Assembly (NCBI RefSeq): GCF_037392515.1
Contig: NC_090282.1
Coordinates: 28,381,554 to 28,445,553, forward strand
Direction of reading: 5' to 3'
Source of the DNA: Haliotis asinina
Lineage: Eukaryota; Mollusca; Gastropoda; Lepetellida; Haliotidae
DNA length: 64,000 nt
Shown: positions 23,733 to 36,454 of the stretch, in pieces
Position numbering within the stretch: position 1 is the stretch's first letter
How the letters are laid out: each line of letters begins with the position of its first letter
Notes under the pieces: generated by a model
The model's database searches: none
The model's input: the letters and a program-made list of their open reading frames with translations, nothing else
Told to the model about the DNA's origin: nothing
Made by a program: the position numbers and the translations under genes

Positions 23733-23975
23733 CGCTCGTGTGATTTGCTTAAATTGCAAACGACGGAAGTGTATATCACTTCAGGCTTTCCAACCCCGCC
23801 CTAGGTGACCCCTCAGGATGTATCTGATGTATCAATGATATTTAGACGTCCCCAATTACTTCAATTAATTACTGCTTCCAGTGAGACTACGTATACGTTG
23901 TAAACTACAGCTGTTTACAAATGAAAAGGTAAATAGCTCTAAGCTTGTGTTCACATGCAGTATGATCGTTAACGC
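23733..23975. repeat. Dispersed repeat, copy 2, holding the MITE's empty site
   Basis: Aligns with 10088-10259 joined to 10897-10965. The site corresponding to the 637-bp element is an uninterrupted ACTACAGCTG at 23904-23913. Confidence 0.75.
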
Positions 23976-24154
23976 AGACGTAATTGAATGGCTGTGTTAA
24001 CGTACAACAGGCAATATCACTTGCAAGTAAAAGAACGATTAATTGAAAATCAAGATTAGGATCACTACAACATCCCAAAGATGAGTTCCAGAACGTTTAG
24101 CTTTGATTTGAGAAGTGTACAACACCAGATCACCTCCTTTTCCTAAGTTCCATA

Positions 24155-24175
24155 GCTAATATATATATATATACT
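24155..24175. repeat. (TA)n microsatellite
   Basis: A short alternating TA run after AGCTAATATATATATATA. Confidence 0.7.
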
Positions 24176-24697
24176 AGAACACTAAGGTTCTAAACAATTC
24201 ATTATCAAAACATTTAGAATGTTATGAGCGGTTTTATCTCCGTTGATACATTAACCCCTACTGAGTTGTTCGGGAAGTTGAAATTACAATTACGAGCATC
24301 ACACGAAAAGCATAGCATCACTCGAAACAAACCATTTACTAACGTTCCTAAATAAGACGCGACAGGACCCTGAACCACGACATCAGCTGACGCCCATTAC
24401 ATAATGAATGGACATGGACACAGAATGTTCTTATGTCATTACATTTCTGCTTCTTTCATACTCCCACCACAATGCACATTCAGGCGGTATGTTTCACCAA
24501 CGTTGCAGGGGTCTAAAACAGATTTCATCCACGTAGTTCTGACATGTAGAAGATATTGCCTACAAATGACCCAAAATCCAAAGACCTCACTTTAAAATAC
24601 AAACCCCGCATTAAACTGCAGTCTACGACAACTGTTTGAGCAATGTTACGAGAAGTTAACTGCTTCTCGTAATATATCACCGAAACATATGCGATGC

Positions 24698-24835
24698 CCA
24701 CAGACGTCGAGTCAGCCTTCAGGGAGCATTCATTCTGTTATGAACATTAGGCCTGCCACGCCAGTGCCTCAGACGTCGACTCAGTTTTTACTGAGCCTTT
24801 CTTCTGATATGAACAGCAGTGCTGCGATGTCCGTG
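24698..24835 (+). repeat. Diverged tandem pair of about 68 bp
   Basis: CAGACGTCGAGTCAG, then CATTCTGTTATGAACA, recurs as CAGACGTCGACTCAG, then CTTCTGATATGAACA. Function is unknown. Confidence 0.5.
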
Positions 24836-24839
24836 CAGA

Positions 24840-27800
24840 CATACTCAGCTGCCACCTGGGAATAAGGTTATCGACACGTTAGCACCCAATAAACTACTAT
24901 TGATAGTCTCAGATACTGCCGTGTAAAGGATCCATATACACTCAAACCAATTTGATTCTATAAAAATGTGCGGTTCTAACACTAAAGTGCCAGTTAAGCA
25001 TTTTAAACAGCAGGCAGTGTTTACCTGTAATCCGTAACGAGTACTTTTCAAGGTTTAATGTTTTCATGGCTACTATCTGATCGCCCCTTTCCAGGTGCAC
25101 TTACTTTCGTCTTATACTTGTTATCATTGATGCCTCCAGAGTTGAGATATCCCTGCAGAGAAAGCTATTCATAGATCTTCTCAAATGGTATAAACAGACT
25201 GATGAAAAGAAACAGAATCATTTTCATTACAACAGTTTTCTGCTACAGGTTGGCTAATTTCGACTATCATAATCATATGTTTATGAGTGATCGCTCTCCA
25301 AATGGTACAACTCGTTCGAGTAAGCTTAGCTCATTTTGGCCAGCCGATTCCGCCCATAACCACAGATGCAAAGACACGTAATAGTACCTCAAAGACAAAA
25401 ATGGGACATTGTATCTGATTTGATATTTGTCAAATTTGGAAATGTCCTCCAAATGTCTACCATATACAACTTTGAAGTCTTTGTTGAGGTCTTTACTGCT
25501 GTAATATTGGAAACTCAACTTTTGGTGAGTGTCCTATTGTCTCCGAACCTTCATAGAAAAAACATCAAACCTTGTCAAAAGCCGTCACAGTCTGGAGCTT
25601 TTGGAATTAGGAACATTAGGCTATCTCTCTGGTCATATACACATGTACTCTTGTAAGGAGGTTTTTTTTATAATCACAGACGTTTTAGGTACAGAACTAA
25701 ATATCAAACTGATGATTTTCTTGCTCAGATGAGTAAACATTGACTGTAGTTAAAATACATTTGGTCATTGCTCAAGGTGAAGGTTAGTCTTATCATTCAA
25801 GTCTCCTTGTCAAGAACCGATGGTGTTTTGAAACTTTCTAGTGGTGATTTCTAAATCGTTACATTATACGACAGTTCTCTAATTATTTATCCCCCACGGC
25901 ATTCTAGGTTTGGGTTGGTCTCAAGCAACAAATGCTGGTCTACATGGTAGAAATGCATCACTTTGTTAGGCTCGGTTGATTGTATTCATCGAACCTTGGA
26001 CGAGCGTGTAGTTGCTTACAGTCTCAACTACCAGATGGGCTGGTCCAGACGGGATTATTTACGGACAGTCGTCACTGAGCTTGAAAACAAAGTCTGTCAT
26101 TGATTAAATGGACGACTGAAACGTGAGTGATGACACCAGGTCGTCACGAAACAGACTCTCGTTCTTGACATTTAAAGTAAATTATATTAAAAAAATAGTG
26201 ACACTTTTCAGTTTGAATGTGTGGATTTTTCAGACAATATGTAACTCTTTTGGCGAGTAGAAATGTAATTGCTTCGTAATTGTAAAATGTAAGTCTTTCG
26301 TACAGAAAATGTCTTAGTGGTTACTGATGTAGAGAGATAATATATGTGACTTGTGTCAGTTTTGTAAATGTTCGTTGAAATATTACTATGATATAAAAAT
26401 TGAAACACAAACATATTTCCGGTATCACATATAATGAGGCAGATGAGCGGCCATAATACAAGGTTCGATACATCTTCAATAAGATCAGAGTATAGGGGAT
26501 TGCAGTTGTGGTCTGGGAGTAAAGGTTTCAAAAGAAAATTTAGGATAGATACCAGTGTAATTATTTGACGCCATCAAGAGGCACTGAAGTGACAGGCGTG
26601 TTAGAAGGGTTTATCCTGAGTTGCAGGTAAACATGATTGAGATTATTAAGAGGCAGTATTATACTTTATGCGACAGTGATTTTATAATTATAGCACTGCT
26701 CATGACGTCACGTCACAAGTTTCCCTACGGCATCGTATGAAAAGTATGAACCCCGATATGTTCGCCCTCGTAGGTAATAAATTGTTTTTAATGTATTAAA
26801 CAACTGGGTATCAAACTGTGGGAATCGCCACGAAGCGCAAGTAACCTGAAGGCTTCTCGATGCGATGAAGAAAAGGGAGTGAAGTGTTCGTCCAATAGCT
26901 CCATGTAATGCACCTTCGTCAACTACTGCTCTGGTACTTTTAACGGAAAACTCTGATTTTAAAAACATTAAAGTGGCAATGTAATCTTCAAACAAACGGT
27001 GAAACGAAAACCCATATCGTCTGCTGTCTGCAGATAACTATCCATTGCTGTGCTTTCATTTATAATTACAAACAAAACCCTTGGTTGTGATGTCGTACTA
27101 TCAAATTAGAATAGCCTGCAGAAAAGGAATTAATCATTAAAATGTCAGAATTGTGGCGTGAACGCCAGGAATCCTTTGAGGCTGCACATTCCCACTGAGA
27201 TTTCATACGACCGAACGCTGAAGTTTAATGTTAGACTAAAGTGAAATAGGCTGTATCTGAACCTTGTGACACGCCAATCATTTCATCTTCTTGCAATGAC
27301 TTCTCTGCAGTCCCGTACCTGTTTTACACCACACACCAAATGGACATACACCATGAAGAGCTTTGTGTATATCGGAAATATAAGCGTTTAGAGACTCGTG
27401 CAAATACCAAATGGACAACATTATCACCCTCAACCATCTTCCCTAAACATTAAATGGTCGATCATGTTCTCGGTGGTCTGAAATGCTTCAAACCAATACG
27501 ACTGCGCGTAAATTGCTTCGAGGTGATCTCGCTCGATCTAGCAAACACTATGTTTTTAAAGACAATAGGCTATGTCAGTCGATGACTTTGATCCAGTACA
27601 GACGCAGATAAGCGGATACCTTTAAAGAGGAAATCTGTCCAGTTGAGTCAACTACCATGATAATCGTGTTTAAACCTAAAACTTTGCTTTCATTTCCCTA
27701 CATCCATGTGACACATCAAGAAGTCCATGTCCAGGGGACAAAGTCTGAACTAGAAATTAAGAGTTATACTTGGACGAAGACGACTTCTCTTTTGGCATGT

Positions 27801-28110
27801 GAGGTGTAAATGTTAGATATTTTCCCCAAAGATGCAGCACTAAAGTGAAGACGAAAAGGTTCCTAAAATCTCACAGCCTTTACCTGATGTTTCACAGTGT
27901 TGTCAGCAATAGTCCAGTCATTTCACACAATCATATACTAATCAGCCTAGTCCCCAATCAATCCATGTCACTCACTTCTCATAATTATTGGTAGCTATGG
28001 ACTACTTCTACCCTAGAGATTGCCTTCATAGTGATTAGCATAGCGCTCCTGACATGCGTGTATAGGTGGATTGCTTGATCCCCTGGTCGAGTGAAATCAA
28101 GAAAATGTAA
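24840..28110. other. Intergenic, mostly nothing recognised
   Basis: No gene or convincing repeat apart from a weak family B-like stretch at about 25960-26065. Short ORFs at 25273-25732 overlap each other on both strands and show no motif. Confidence 0.4.
25960..26065 (+). mobile_element. Weak SINE-like family B remnant
   Basis: GGTCCAGACGGGATTATTTA followed by CGGACAGTCGTCACTGAGCT resembles the family B middle (…CCAGACTCGATTATT…). Too diverged for firm limits. Confidence 0.35.
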
Positions 28111-28111
28111 A

Positions 28112-28278
28112 AGTGAGTGAGTAAAACTATTTCAGCAATATCAAAGGGGTGGGGGTGGGGGTGGGGATGGGGGCATGAAATGGGCTTAACACATTGCACG
28201 AATTTGGGGAAACGATCCCGGGCCTTTGGCGTGACGAGCGACGCTTTAATGATCTCTAAAGCTACCCCACCGCTCCCG
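28112..28278 (-). mobile_element. Family A SINE, with a G-rich insertion
   Basis: On the minus strand: an A-box-like GGTAGCTTTAGAGATCATT near 28265, then CGCTCGTCACGCCAAAGGCC and GGGATCGTTTCCCC (B-box region). GTGTTAAGCCCATTTCATGC follows, then the tail GCTGAAATAGTTTTACTCAC. The usual TGGTGTCCCC-type stretch is replaced by a run of G on the plus strand (28146-28175). Confidence 0.65.
28146..28175 (+). repeat. G-rich run with G-quadruplex potential
   Basis: Five blocks of four to five G separated by single or double bases. It arose within the body of a family A SINE. Confidence 0.8.
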
Positions 28279-28279
28279 A

Positions 28280-31200
28280 GAATGTGAACGGTAATACCCT
28301 TGTGGTGCTAGAGGACTGGTCTGTACGAAATCAGTGTGCTCTGTCTGAGTATGATAGCTATGTAAAACTGCTGTATGGCATCTCAGACGGAACAGGCGAC
28401 TGTCGCTCAATATCTTCATTTTGAAAGTAACCATGTTCAGACGGATTATCACAGACAGTCAATCTGTCGTGATGTCAGAGGTTTCTTGTTATTTAATAAC
28501 GGGATGACACGAAAGTAATCTTACAAGAAACCATATGACCTGAAGACAGACAGCCATCACAGTAAATGAATGGCATGACTCCAACGATAGTGTTAATGTT
28601 AGGAACCACTATGTAGATGGGAAAATGTTGTCCTGTTGTCAGCCATCTTGGGTAATGCATCAGACCACGGCACAGAGCATTGCTATCATTGCTGAAGAGT
28701 TCCAAGTTGTACATGGAAATTATACCTCTTTCTGTTTGTGTGTCTCAGTTATACAATGTTTGTCGTCAATATTTAAGGATCTTCTTCATGCTTGAGCTAA
28801 AGCGAATCACCTTTTTGTTAGCTTATTATTTCTGCTATAGACATGTCAACGTCTGTGTTCTGTAGCACCAATGGCTCCAGAACGTTTCATCTTTGGTCAC
28901 TGAATGTTAATTCTAGCTCAGTCGATAAGCTTACCGCTTAAAGAACGGCAATTTAATCATACTGAGCATAAAACGTTGAGGAGGATGAATATTTATCGAG
29001 ATTGTTTTCATGAAATTGGGTGATCAGTCACCACTGAAAACAAATACCCCTGAATGATAATGCAACACATGTTAGCAGGAATATCATATATCATATTTTA
29101 TATCATAGTCATATTACAAATAAAATATCGCAATGCTTAACGCTATAGAAACGATTTACAGGATTCTGCAAAAACAGTTACATTATCGGGCAGAACATTT
29201 TCGCAGCAGCCATCGGATCAGAATTTGTTTCATAATCGTTGTCCTTACTTGTCTGGCAAGGGATTAAGTTGTCAAGCACTGTTCAGTCTCATGCTGACTT
29301 CCCTGGAGCAATTATGCTGAATACTTTACTTTGGTTATCAAAGAACAGATTTATCATCAAGCTTGAGTTTGATAACCATAGTCAGCTTACCAGTCTCGTC
29401 ACAATGATTCGATAAGTTTCAGAATTGAGGCATTGATCTATTTAGACATTTTAAAATCAATACTGGACTCAAATATCAGTCCACCGAGACCAACCAGCAA
29501 GTGCACGCATTTATTGCGGAGAGGTCAGCACAACCTGACTGTCATGTTCAATCAATCAGTTTATTTCTGAAAAAATAACCACCATTAACATCCTTTAACA
29601 TTCTGTATATCTTATGTTAAGTAGTTCGCTAGTTTTAATCCCTCGCCATTCATGTCGACCACTGGTAAGTTTACATCTCCAGCAATAAGTTCTAACTGTC
29701 GTTATATACGCAGTGCCGTCATACTATCGGGAACAATCATGGTGTGTCGTTAAACAACAAAAGAATCAATATTCAGTTTGATTTAGTTACGTGGTTACCA
29801 GCAAAATCTTTAGAAAGTATACTATCATGTGGAATCACATCAGTACTCACTGTAGATATCGGATACATGATATTGAAGAAACCTGTGTTTGTGCCAAGCT
29901 CCACAAAATGACGTTAGCACTTCAACTACGAATGTACATGTCAGGGCAACGGAACGTGGAACGGAGGCTTGGCTGGCCTGTACCCACAAACTATTGTCAT
30001 GATTAATGTTACAGCGTCAATTAACTGTTACGTTACAAGTCACCTTTTCAGCCAAAGATATCATTTTCGTAAAACCTCTTTTGTCTTTATTACTCGCAAA
30101 CTAAATGACTTAACTTAGTACATAAATGACATGAAATGTGGCGTTTGTGTACAGACGGGTTTGAGATGACTCCTCCTTTTACGCGTAACGTCATATTTTA
30201 AATCACTCACTCACTCCTTTTACGTACATCGAGCATCGCTCCCCGGCTGTGCACGACCATTCAGCTGATAACATGTATCACAACTGCCCCATGACGCTTA
30301 AACTCATCACATACACCCCAGACCCCAGGCCAAAAACCAGCATGGAAACAGAATCCGATCTCACAGAAAATCCACATTGACATGCCAGTAGTACCCCTTT
30401 GATGTGACTTGTAATTTAAAAGGAATTATTTCCCCACAAAATATAGGAGATGGCTATACAAAAACAGATTCTATTTTCCAAGCACCACTTACCTTTAACT
30501 CTCCCTGTGGCATCAACGTATTGCAATTTTTATCGGATTTTTTATAGACTACGCTTTCTTTTCAAGTGTGTCAAGAACGTTTTTCAATTAAATTCAACTT
30601 CAAATGAATTTGATTTGCCTTCAGCTTTGTGAAAAGGATACACTCATTCGTGTGTGATATACAGGGGGAAATATGGATGTTTTAACACCTTTTTAAGCAT
30701 TAAAATGCATTACCAATATGAATTAAAGGGGATTATGGCATGTTTTTGTTTGGTTAGGTAACTTATGTTTTTAACGTAATTGATCTGAGAAACTTTTAAA
30801 CTTCTTAGTGAGATTTAATTTAGATAACCTCTCTAAACATTTAAAGTCCCTGAATAAACTCCCTAAGGAATCCAATTCAGCTGCCTCCGTGGTGAAAGGA
30901 CACATGCGTGGGGAGATATAGCGGAAAATGTCGGTTACAGAGAGGCCTGGATGGAAACACATTTTGTTATCACCGCTTGAGACTGATTCAATAGTGAATT
31001 GAATGTGTGAAGTCAATTGTTGTTGATCCCAGTCACAAAATACCTCGAATAATGCAAAACGCGATGCAGAGCTGTCCTAGATTACTGGAAACATACAATA
31101 GATCAAGAAAGAAGTGATGGTATACTGCAACGCTAGGATGTGATCAAAGTGATCAAAGCAGCAGCACTCTCCCTGTATATGCTGTCATCTAGTGTTGTAT

Positions 31201-31440
31201 GAAGTTAGTAGGGGAGTTTGGTATCACAATGCAGACGAAGAACATGGTTAACTCATATATAGTTTTTCATTAACAATAATGCCTGTACCAGTACTTTATT
31301 ATATATTTACATTTTTCAATACTGCAAGGTATGACTTCATAAACATAAACTTCATGATGCCATTTTGTTCTTAACCTTATGATTCAGTATTGATTACAAC
31401 CACATAACTTAGTTCCTGCCATTTACCCGTACTACATGAC
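28280..31440. other. Intergenic, nothing recognised
   Basis: No supported gene. A bare CACT tail at about 30196-30218 (TTTTAAATCACTCACTCACT) suggests the end of an eroded family A SINE. Confidence 0.4.
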
Positions 31441-31455
31441 ATAATACTAGCATTT

Positions 31456-31745
31456 GTAAATCCAATTAGGCCCCATGCTGGTAGCAAATGTACTGCAAGT
31501 TCCTTTTATGGTGATCTACCTTCCGTTGTTGGCGATCTATATAGCCTGTCTTTATATTGTACTGTCTAAATAGTGCTATTAGTTTTAACTTTACACGCTA
31601 ATTGTAACATTCTAGTTCTTTTACTGTCCTTTGATGACAGTTTTCTATATACTACACATATTCCATGTCAATTTCAAGCATGTTCACGTCACGATATGGC
31701 TGAAATATTGCCTCTGTGACGTTAAATCTTAACTCACTCACTCGC
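31456..31745 (+). mobile_element. SINE-like repeat, family C, with 14-bp target-site duplication
   Basis: Perfect direct repeats TAATACTAGCATTT flank it at 31442-31455 and 31746-31759, fixing its limits at 290 bp. The body carries ATTAGGCCCCATG, GGTGATCTACCTTCCGTTGT and TCACGATATGGCTGAAATAT. It ends TTAACTCACTCACTCGC. A 14-bp duplication indicates LINE-type target-primed insertion. No clear A and B boxes are seen, so the head may not be tRNA-derived. Confidence 0.8.
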
Positions 31746-31764
31746 TAATACTAGCATTTATCAC

Positions 31765-34055
31765 ACCTGTTTCACAAAGTGTATACTGTTCTAACAGCGG
31801 AACACACTTCAGATATATACCATACATGGCTGTCTTAATATCGTAGATTGTGTGTTTACAGTAGAAGCTAGCGGCGATGTGAAATAAAATATTGTTTCGT
31901 TTTAAAAGCAGTGAGTGATGGACACGAACTTCGTCTGGACAAGATAAGCTCACAGATATCTGACTGTATCCTGTTTAATGTGTAGAATAATTCACTTTGA
32001 ATAAATGCCACACAGGTCCCCAACAACGTTTGAAAATCAGAAATAACTGATCGGTGACATTTTAATTGAATATCGAAAGGTAGACATACATTTACAAATG
32101 TCAACTGTCTTACTGTAACGTTTCGAAAGTCTCTACCTAGTTGTCGCTTGGTGGTAACCATGCACTCTTCAACAGGCCTAGGAAACAGACAAAGCTCTGA
32201 ACTAACTGATGCCATATGCAAACTTACCAGACCAGCATCAGTCAACATCCAGCGATATTATAGACACTACATTTCTGAAAAACAAATACACCCAATCAGT
32301 GATACAGCACTTCAAAAACATTCGCATTATACAGATATGGTAGACAGCGAACAATGATGAATGAAAACAGGCACTCATCTCTATTTATTTCCTATTTAAA
32401 GAGGATAGTGCTGGATTCTAACAATCATTAAATGAACAATTATCAAATTTCAATGTGACAGTGTCGTTATCCTTTTACAATTATTGCATTCGCTTTACAT
32501 TGTTTATGACCAGATATGTAAATATTGCATAAAACAGTTCAAGATTACAGACATCTGGTCTGCGCAATATGTTATTTCGTCAGAATAAATTAATTTTAGA
32601 TTCTGTATAAATAGATTAAGGGCGCACTCTCTGAAAATGAATCATGAAACACAACTATCAAATTGTCGTAAAATCTTAACCGCTCGCAGAATTGCCGTGA
32701 GATCATTATCAAGTATCATCGTGCATCTTATGTTTTAGTAACAATACAAGATTAAGCCATATGCTGCTTACAAGTGGATAATCTCTTCCAGATGTAACTG
32801 TCAGACCGCAGTTCAAATATGGCTATTTTCACATCATTGAGTTTCAACTGACGAACCTTTTCTTACAATCAAACATAGAAATAGAGAATATATGCAGAAA
32901 TACCCATTTTGCAAACTTTGAAAAAAGGATTATGAAAACCATGGCTCAAGTATTTTAATTGTGGTGGACATTTCTAAATGCTTAAAAGCACAAATTCCCA
33001 ATTTTGACTCGCACAATCATTTCCGGTATTTGTTAAGTATTAAACTAAAAGTGGGTTCATTTATCCAACTCTTATATCATCAATAATAGTAACTGTTCCA
33101 TCTACTAACAATTCAGAAATGTAAACTAAGAACCCCATTACGATCACCACCAACAGAGACTGCAGTTTCTTAAGTGGTGTACTTGAATCAGCCTTTACGA
33201 TCAAATAACCAATGTGAACGAATTTCTGATGAATGAATATCGCGGGCTTCAATACGATGTTTTACAGAACGGATGGCCAAAGTCTTTAAACTTTCAACAA
33301 ATCGAACACTGACTCGTCCTCAATGATACGGCTTGATTAAGGCTTTAATCCTGCTTTTGAAGGCATGAAGTAGTTTGACGAACCCCAGAGTGTAGCTTGT
33401 TGAACTGCGGAAGACCCTGATCAGTCACATACAGACCATCTTTTTAACACACGCACACATGTAAAGCGAGCTATCACATTTTTGATATAAGTTTGAGGGT
33501 TACACTGAAATAGGTCACCAGTCCTTCCGGTTGTAATTGCTCAAGAAAATACCAACACGAAAGATTAATTTTATCTTTTCTGCTGTCAGGTATCAGGATT
33601 AAAGCCCACTAGTGAAGCACTTCTATAGGAGTGATCCATTATCAGTTCCTTATCTCTCCAGATGGTGGAATGTTTTTGTGCAATTCTACGAGTTATGACG
33701 CACCAAGTTACAGTGGTTATTTTAGAACCATGTGTGCCCTGAGGAGTCTGATTAGAGCAACTGCTTTTATCTTTTCACACGTGATTAAAACAGGTTAAAC
33801 TCTAATGGTTTTCATAATACCACACGCACGAATAACAGGATCCTTAAGTATTTGTAGGCATTGCACAATCTGAGATTCAAAAGCTTCTGAGAAAAGTTAA
33901 ATACCTCCGAAGAGCTAACTCCAGACGACCTAACATGAATGGTATTAAGCACCAAAGAGATAAGCTTCGATGTAGGAACGTAAGCCGGAAGTTGGGAAAC
34001 TCGTATTGATTAAAATGACAGCGTCCCACCCACTGGATTCATGTTTAGCTCCCTA
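31765..34055. other. Intergenic, nothing recognised
   Basis: AT-rich. The 126-codon minus ORF at 31868-32248 overlaps another ORF and shows no motif. Confidence 0.4.
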
Positions 34056-34064
34056 CGTGGTACC

Positions 34065-34237
34065 TAGAGGGATGTCTAATGTCTGTGGCTTCCGAATGGA
34101 TTTTCCTGGCTCAAGCCCGGTCAATACCCATGTTCGATTCCTCGCTTGGGTACAATGTGTGAAGCCCATTCTGGTGTCCCCAGTAATGTTGGATTATTGC
34201 TAAAGGCGGCGTAAAACCACACTCACTCATTCACTCT
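34065..34237 (+). mobile_element. Family A SINE
   Basis: A B-box-like TGTTCGATTCCTCGC (about 34132), then the family A body GAAGCCCATTCTGGTGTCCC, GGATTATTGCTAAAGGCGGC and an ACTCACTCATTCACTC tail. Confidence 0.65.
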
Positions 34238-34636
34238 TCCTTCTTTTTCTTGAAAATAAGGAAATGCGTGCAATGCATTCATATATGTACCAAGTGCGTT
34301 GGATGTTCTTAAGCTCCTGGCATCATAGTATAAATGGACTGAAATACTTTCAGAACGTGTTGCACTAAGCATGGAACTTGCTTCTGTGAGATTGCTTCTT
34401 TATTGTCAGTACGCAGTGAATTGTGCACTTTTGTTTTTACGCAGTATGCAAACCCATATTTACTGTCGTTTGTGTGTACACATGTGTACAGCATATGTAT
34501 AATCATGACACTGGGATATCTACAGCACCTATAAATATATAACATTTCAAAGGACAAATATTACGAAAACAAAGGTAAATTTGCATGTTCTATTTTATTT
34601 CGGCATACCGTCAACTGAAAACACCACATTGGACTG

Positions 34637-35356
34637 TTAGGCGTAGTAGCAATAGTTAATGATTATGTTGGTAAGATCGCTATTTTCGGAAGGAGTTGAT
34701 CCCTCTCTGGCATTCTGGTTGCTGGTGTCCTCATCGTCCCAAAGCCTCGTCTCTACTGTCACCGACATCCCAGCGACATTCTGACACGTCCCTGACTTCA
34801 TCAGGAGGTAGAAGGGTGCAGATGTTGGCAATGCTATCTCTTGGACCGGACTGGCATCCTCACGACAACAATAAAACAGTTTAGTGTCATCGTTGAAGTC
34901 ACCATCGGGGAGGGTGCTCTGCTCTTTGACATAGTTCATGTTGTAATTGTTCTCATCATCCCAAAGGATGGACCCTTCCTGAAAACCCCCAGGACAGACT
35001 CCGTTCTTCCTCAAGATGCAGTAGGTACCAGCAGGCCAACTCGCAGACTCAGTCGTGGCGTCATCAATGACACAGTAAGTATTCAAATAACCGTCTTTCT
35101 TCTCCATGCCGCTCATGTTAGTGGTGTTCCATGTATTCCCGTTGTAATAATCTTCAGTGTCTTGATAGAAAGATCCCTCCTTCCACCCACTGCCAGGACA
35201 GCCAGCAACAGGTTTTGGAAGAGCAAAGGATCCTTCCGGCCATGTCGTTGATGGTTGCAGAGTAGTGGGGGCAGCAGTGGGGTTTGCTGTCGTGTGTCCA
35301 CAGTCTCGAGCATAGGAGGTAGCGACACCAACGGCCAGCAGGAAAAGAACCTTCAT
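34637..35356 (-). CDS. Secreted ApeC-domain protein, copy A (239 aa)
   Basis: Predicted secreted protein with one apextrin C-terminal (ApeC) domain. ApeC proteins in other invertebrates are secreted and some bind microbial wall components; the ligand here is unknown. Signal peptide about residues 1-16, DCGH, a Thr/Pro linker to about 38, then the domain from WPEGSFALPKP to a terminal NYCYYA. Family hallmarks: FYQDTEDYYN, WPAGTYCILRKNGVCPGGF, LWDDENNYN, LFYCCRED, PFYLLM and LWDDEDTSNQN. Nine cysteines: eight in the domain, one in the N-terminal DCGH. Single exon. A minus-strand AATAAA lies at 34594-34599. This is the most divergent copy and the only one on the minus strand; it differs at TESASWPAGT, KSGTCQN and PSENSDLTNI. 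Confidence 0.9.
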   Translation of the reverse strand: MKVLFLLAVGVATSYARDCGHTTANPTAAPTTLQPSTTWPEGSFALPKPVAGCPGSGWKEGSFYQDTEDYYNGNTWNTTNMSGMEKKDGYLNTYCVIDDATTESASWPAGTYCILRKNGVCPGGFQEGSILWDDENNYNMNYVKEQSTLPDGDFNDDTKLFYCCREDASPVQEIALPTSAPFYLLMKSGTCQNVAGMSVTVETRLWDDEDTSNQNAREGSTPSENSDLTNIIINYCYYA

Positions 35357-35388
35357 GGTGATTTGGGCAGCGTGAGCTTAGAACCTTC

Positions 35389-35443
35389 CTGTGAAACTCC
35401 CTGATAGCTCAGTGACGACGACAAAGAAATGCCAACTTATATA
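35389..35443 (-). promoter_or_regulatory. Core promoter of ApeC copy A
   Basis: TATATAAG on the minus strand at 35436-35443, about 87 bp before the ATG. The block CACTGAGCTATCAGGGAGTT and following TTCACAG (35414 down to 35389) begins about 29 bp downstream, where the transcription start is expected. The same block recurs in the plus-strand copies. Confidence 0.65.
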
Positions 35444-35679
35444 CACTGCAGCGGTATCATCCCGATGTAATCAGCTGGCGCACGTGTAAAACAGAATAAA
35501 ACTAGGAAATTACTTTCTGTTAACATTCGCCCCCGTAGGGTATGACGTGTGTGTAGTATACGTCTCGAATTCACAAACTGAGTGTTCCAGTCTTGTTATA
35601 ACCAAAGTCATATTTCCCCAGGATGTTGTTATCAGTTGAATGAAGATGAGATCATTTTCGATACATGACAGGGACGGTG

Positions 35680-35813
35680 GAGATGCCTTATGGTTCCTGC
35701 GCGGAACACCCGGTTTCGATTCAATGTATGAAGTCGATTTCTGATGGACTTGATATTGCCGGGATTTTGCTAAAAATGGCATTAAACTAAACCCACTCAC
35801 TCACCCGATACAT
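35680..35813 (+). mobile_element. Family A SINE, 3' half
   Basis: CCCGGTTTCGATTCAATGTA (B-box region) is followed by GATTTCTGATGG, GATTTTGCTAAAAATGGCAT and AACCCACTCACTCAC. It lies about 0.25 kb upstream of the copy A promoter. Confidence 0.6.
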
Positions 35814-36247
35814 TATGATTTCGGAAAGGAATCAAGCAAGGACATATATCCGAGTGAGTGTAAGTTCGGGAAGTACATATCGATACGAAGCAACAGCAAA
35901 TAAAATGGTGAAACAAAATATTTTCATTCTCTGTTCATAAACTTCTACATGTTAAACATATCAGGTTTCATGCACCAAATGCGCTTATAACCTACAAAAC
36001 ACCAGCACATGTAAGAATGTTATCAGCGTATTTTTACATACCTTTTTAAGTTTTAACTTTCCTATCATAATCAGCAGAAGGTCCACTAGACCTTTCATTT
36101 CTAGCTAGATTTACTAGGCGTGATAGATATAAATTTTGAACTGTATTAAAATATATTTTCGGAAGGTTGTTAAAATTGAAGGAACATGATGTCACCAAAC
36201 ACGTTATACAAATGACATAAATTGCAACCAAATGCTAATCTACTTGA

Positions 36248-36450
36248 ATGAGTTTAGTTTTACGCCGCTTTGGAAAATATTCAAACTATATGTCAGCGAC
36301 CAGTAAATAATTGAGTCTAGACAATCCAATGATCAAAAGTATGCATCGCTTCACGCAACTGGGATGTGGTGACATGTGTCAGTCAAGTCAGCGTGCCGGA
36401 CAACCCGATCCGGTTAGTCGCCTCTAACGACAGGCATGGGTTAGTGAACA
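36248..36450 (-). mobile_element. SINE-like repeat, family B
   Basis: On the plus strand it begins GAGTTTAGTTTTACGCCGCT and continues CCAGTAAATAATTGAGTCTA, CAACCCGATCCGGTTAGTCG and CCTCTAACGACAGGCATGGG. It is one of the fuller copies in reverse orientation. Confidence 0.7.
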
Positions 36451-36454
36451 GCTA

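Noticed and set aside
28493-28714. 73-codon minus ORF with a short resemblance (GVMP…DG) to the ORF at 11276-11506
   Set aside because: The shared residues are too few to claim homology by eye.
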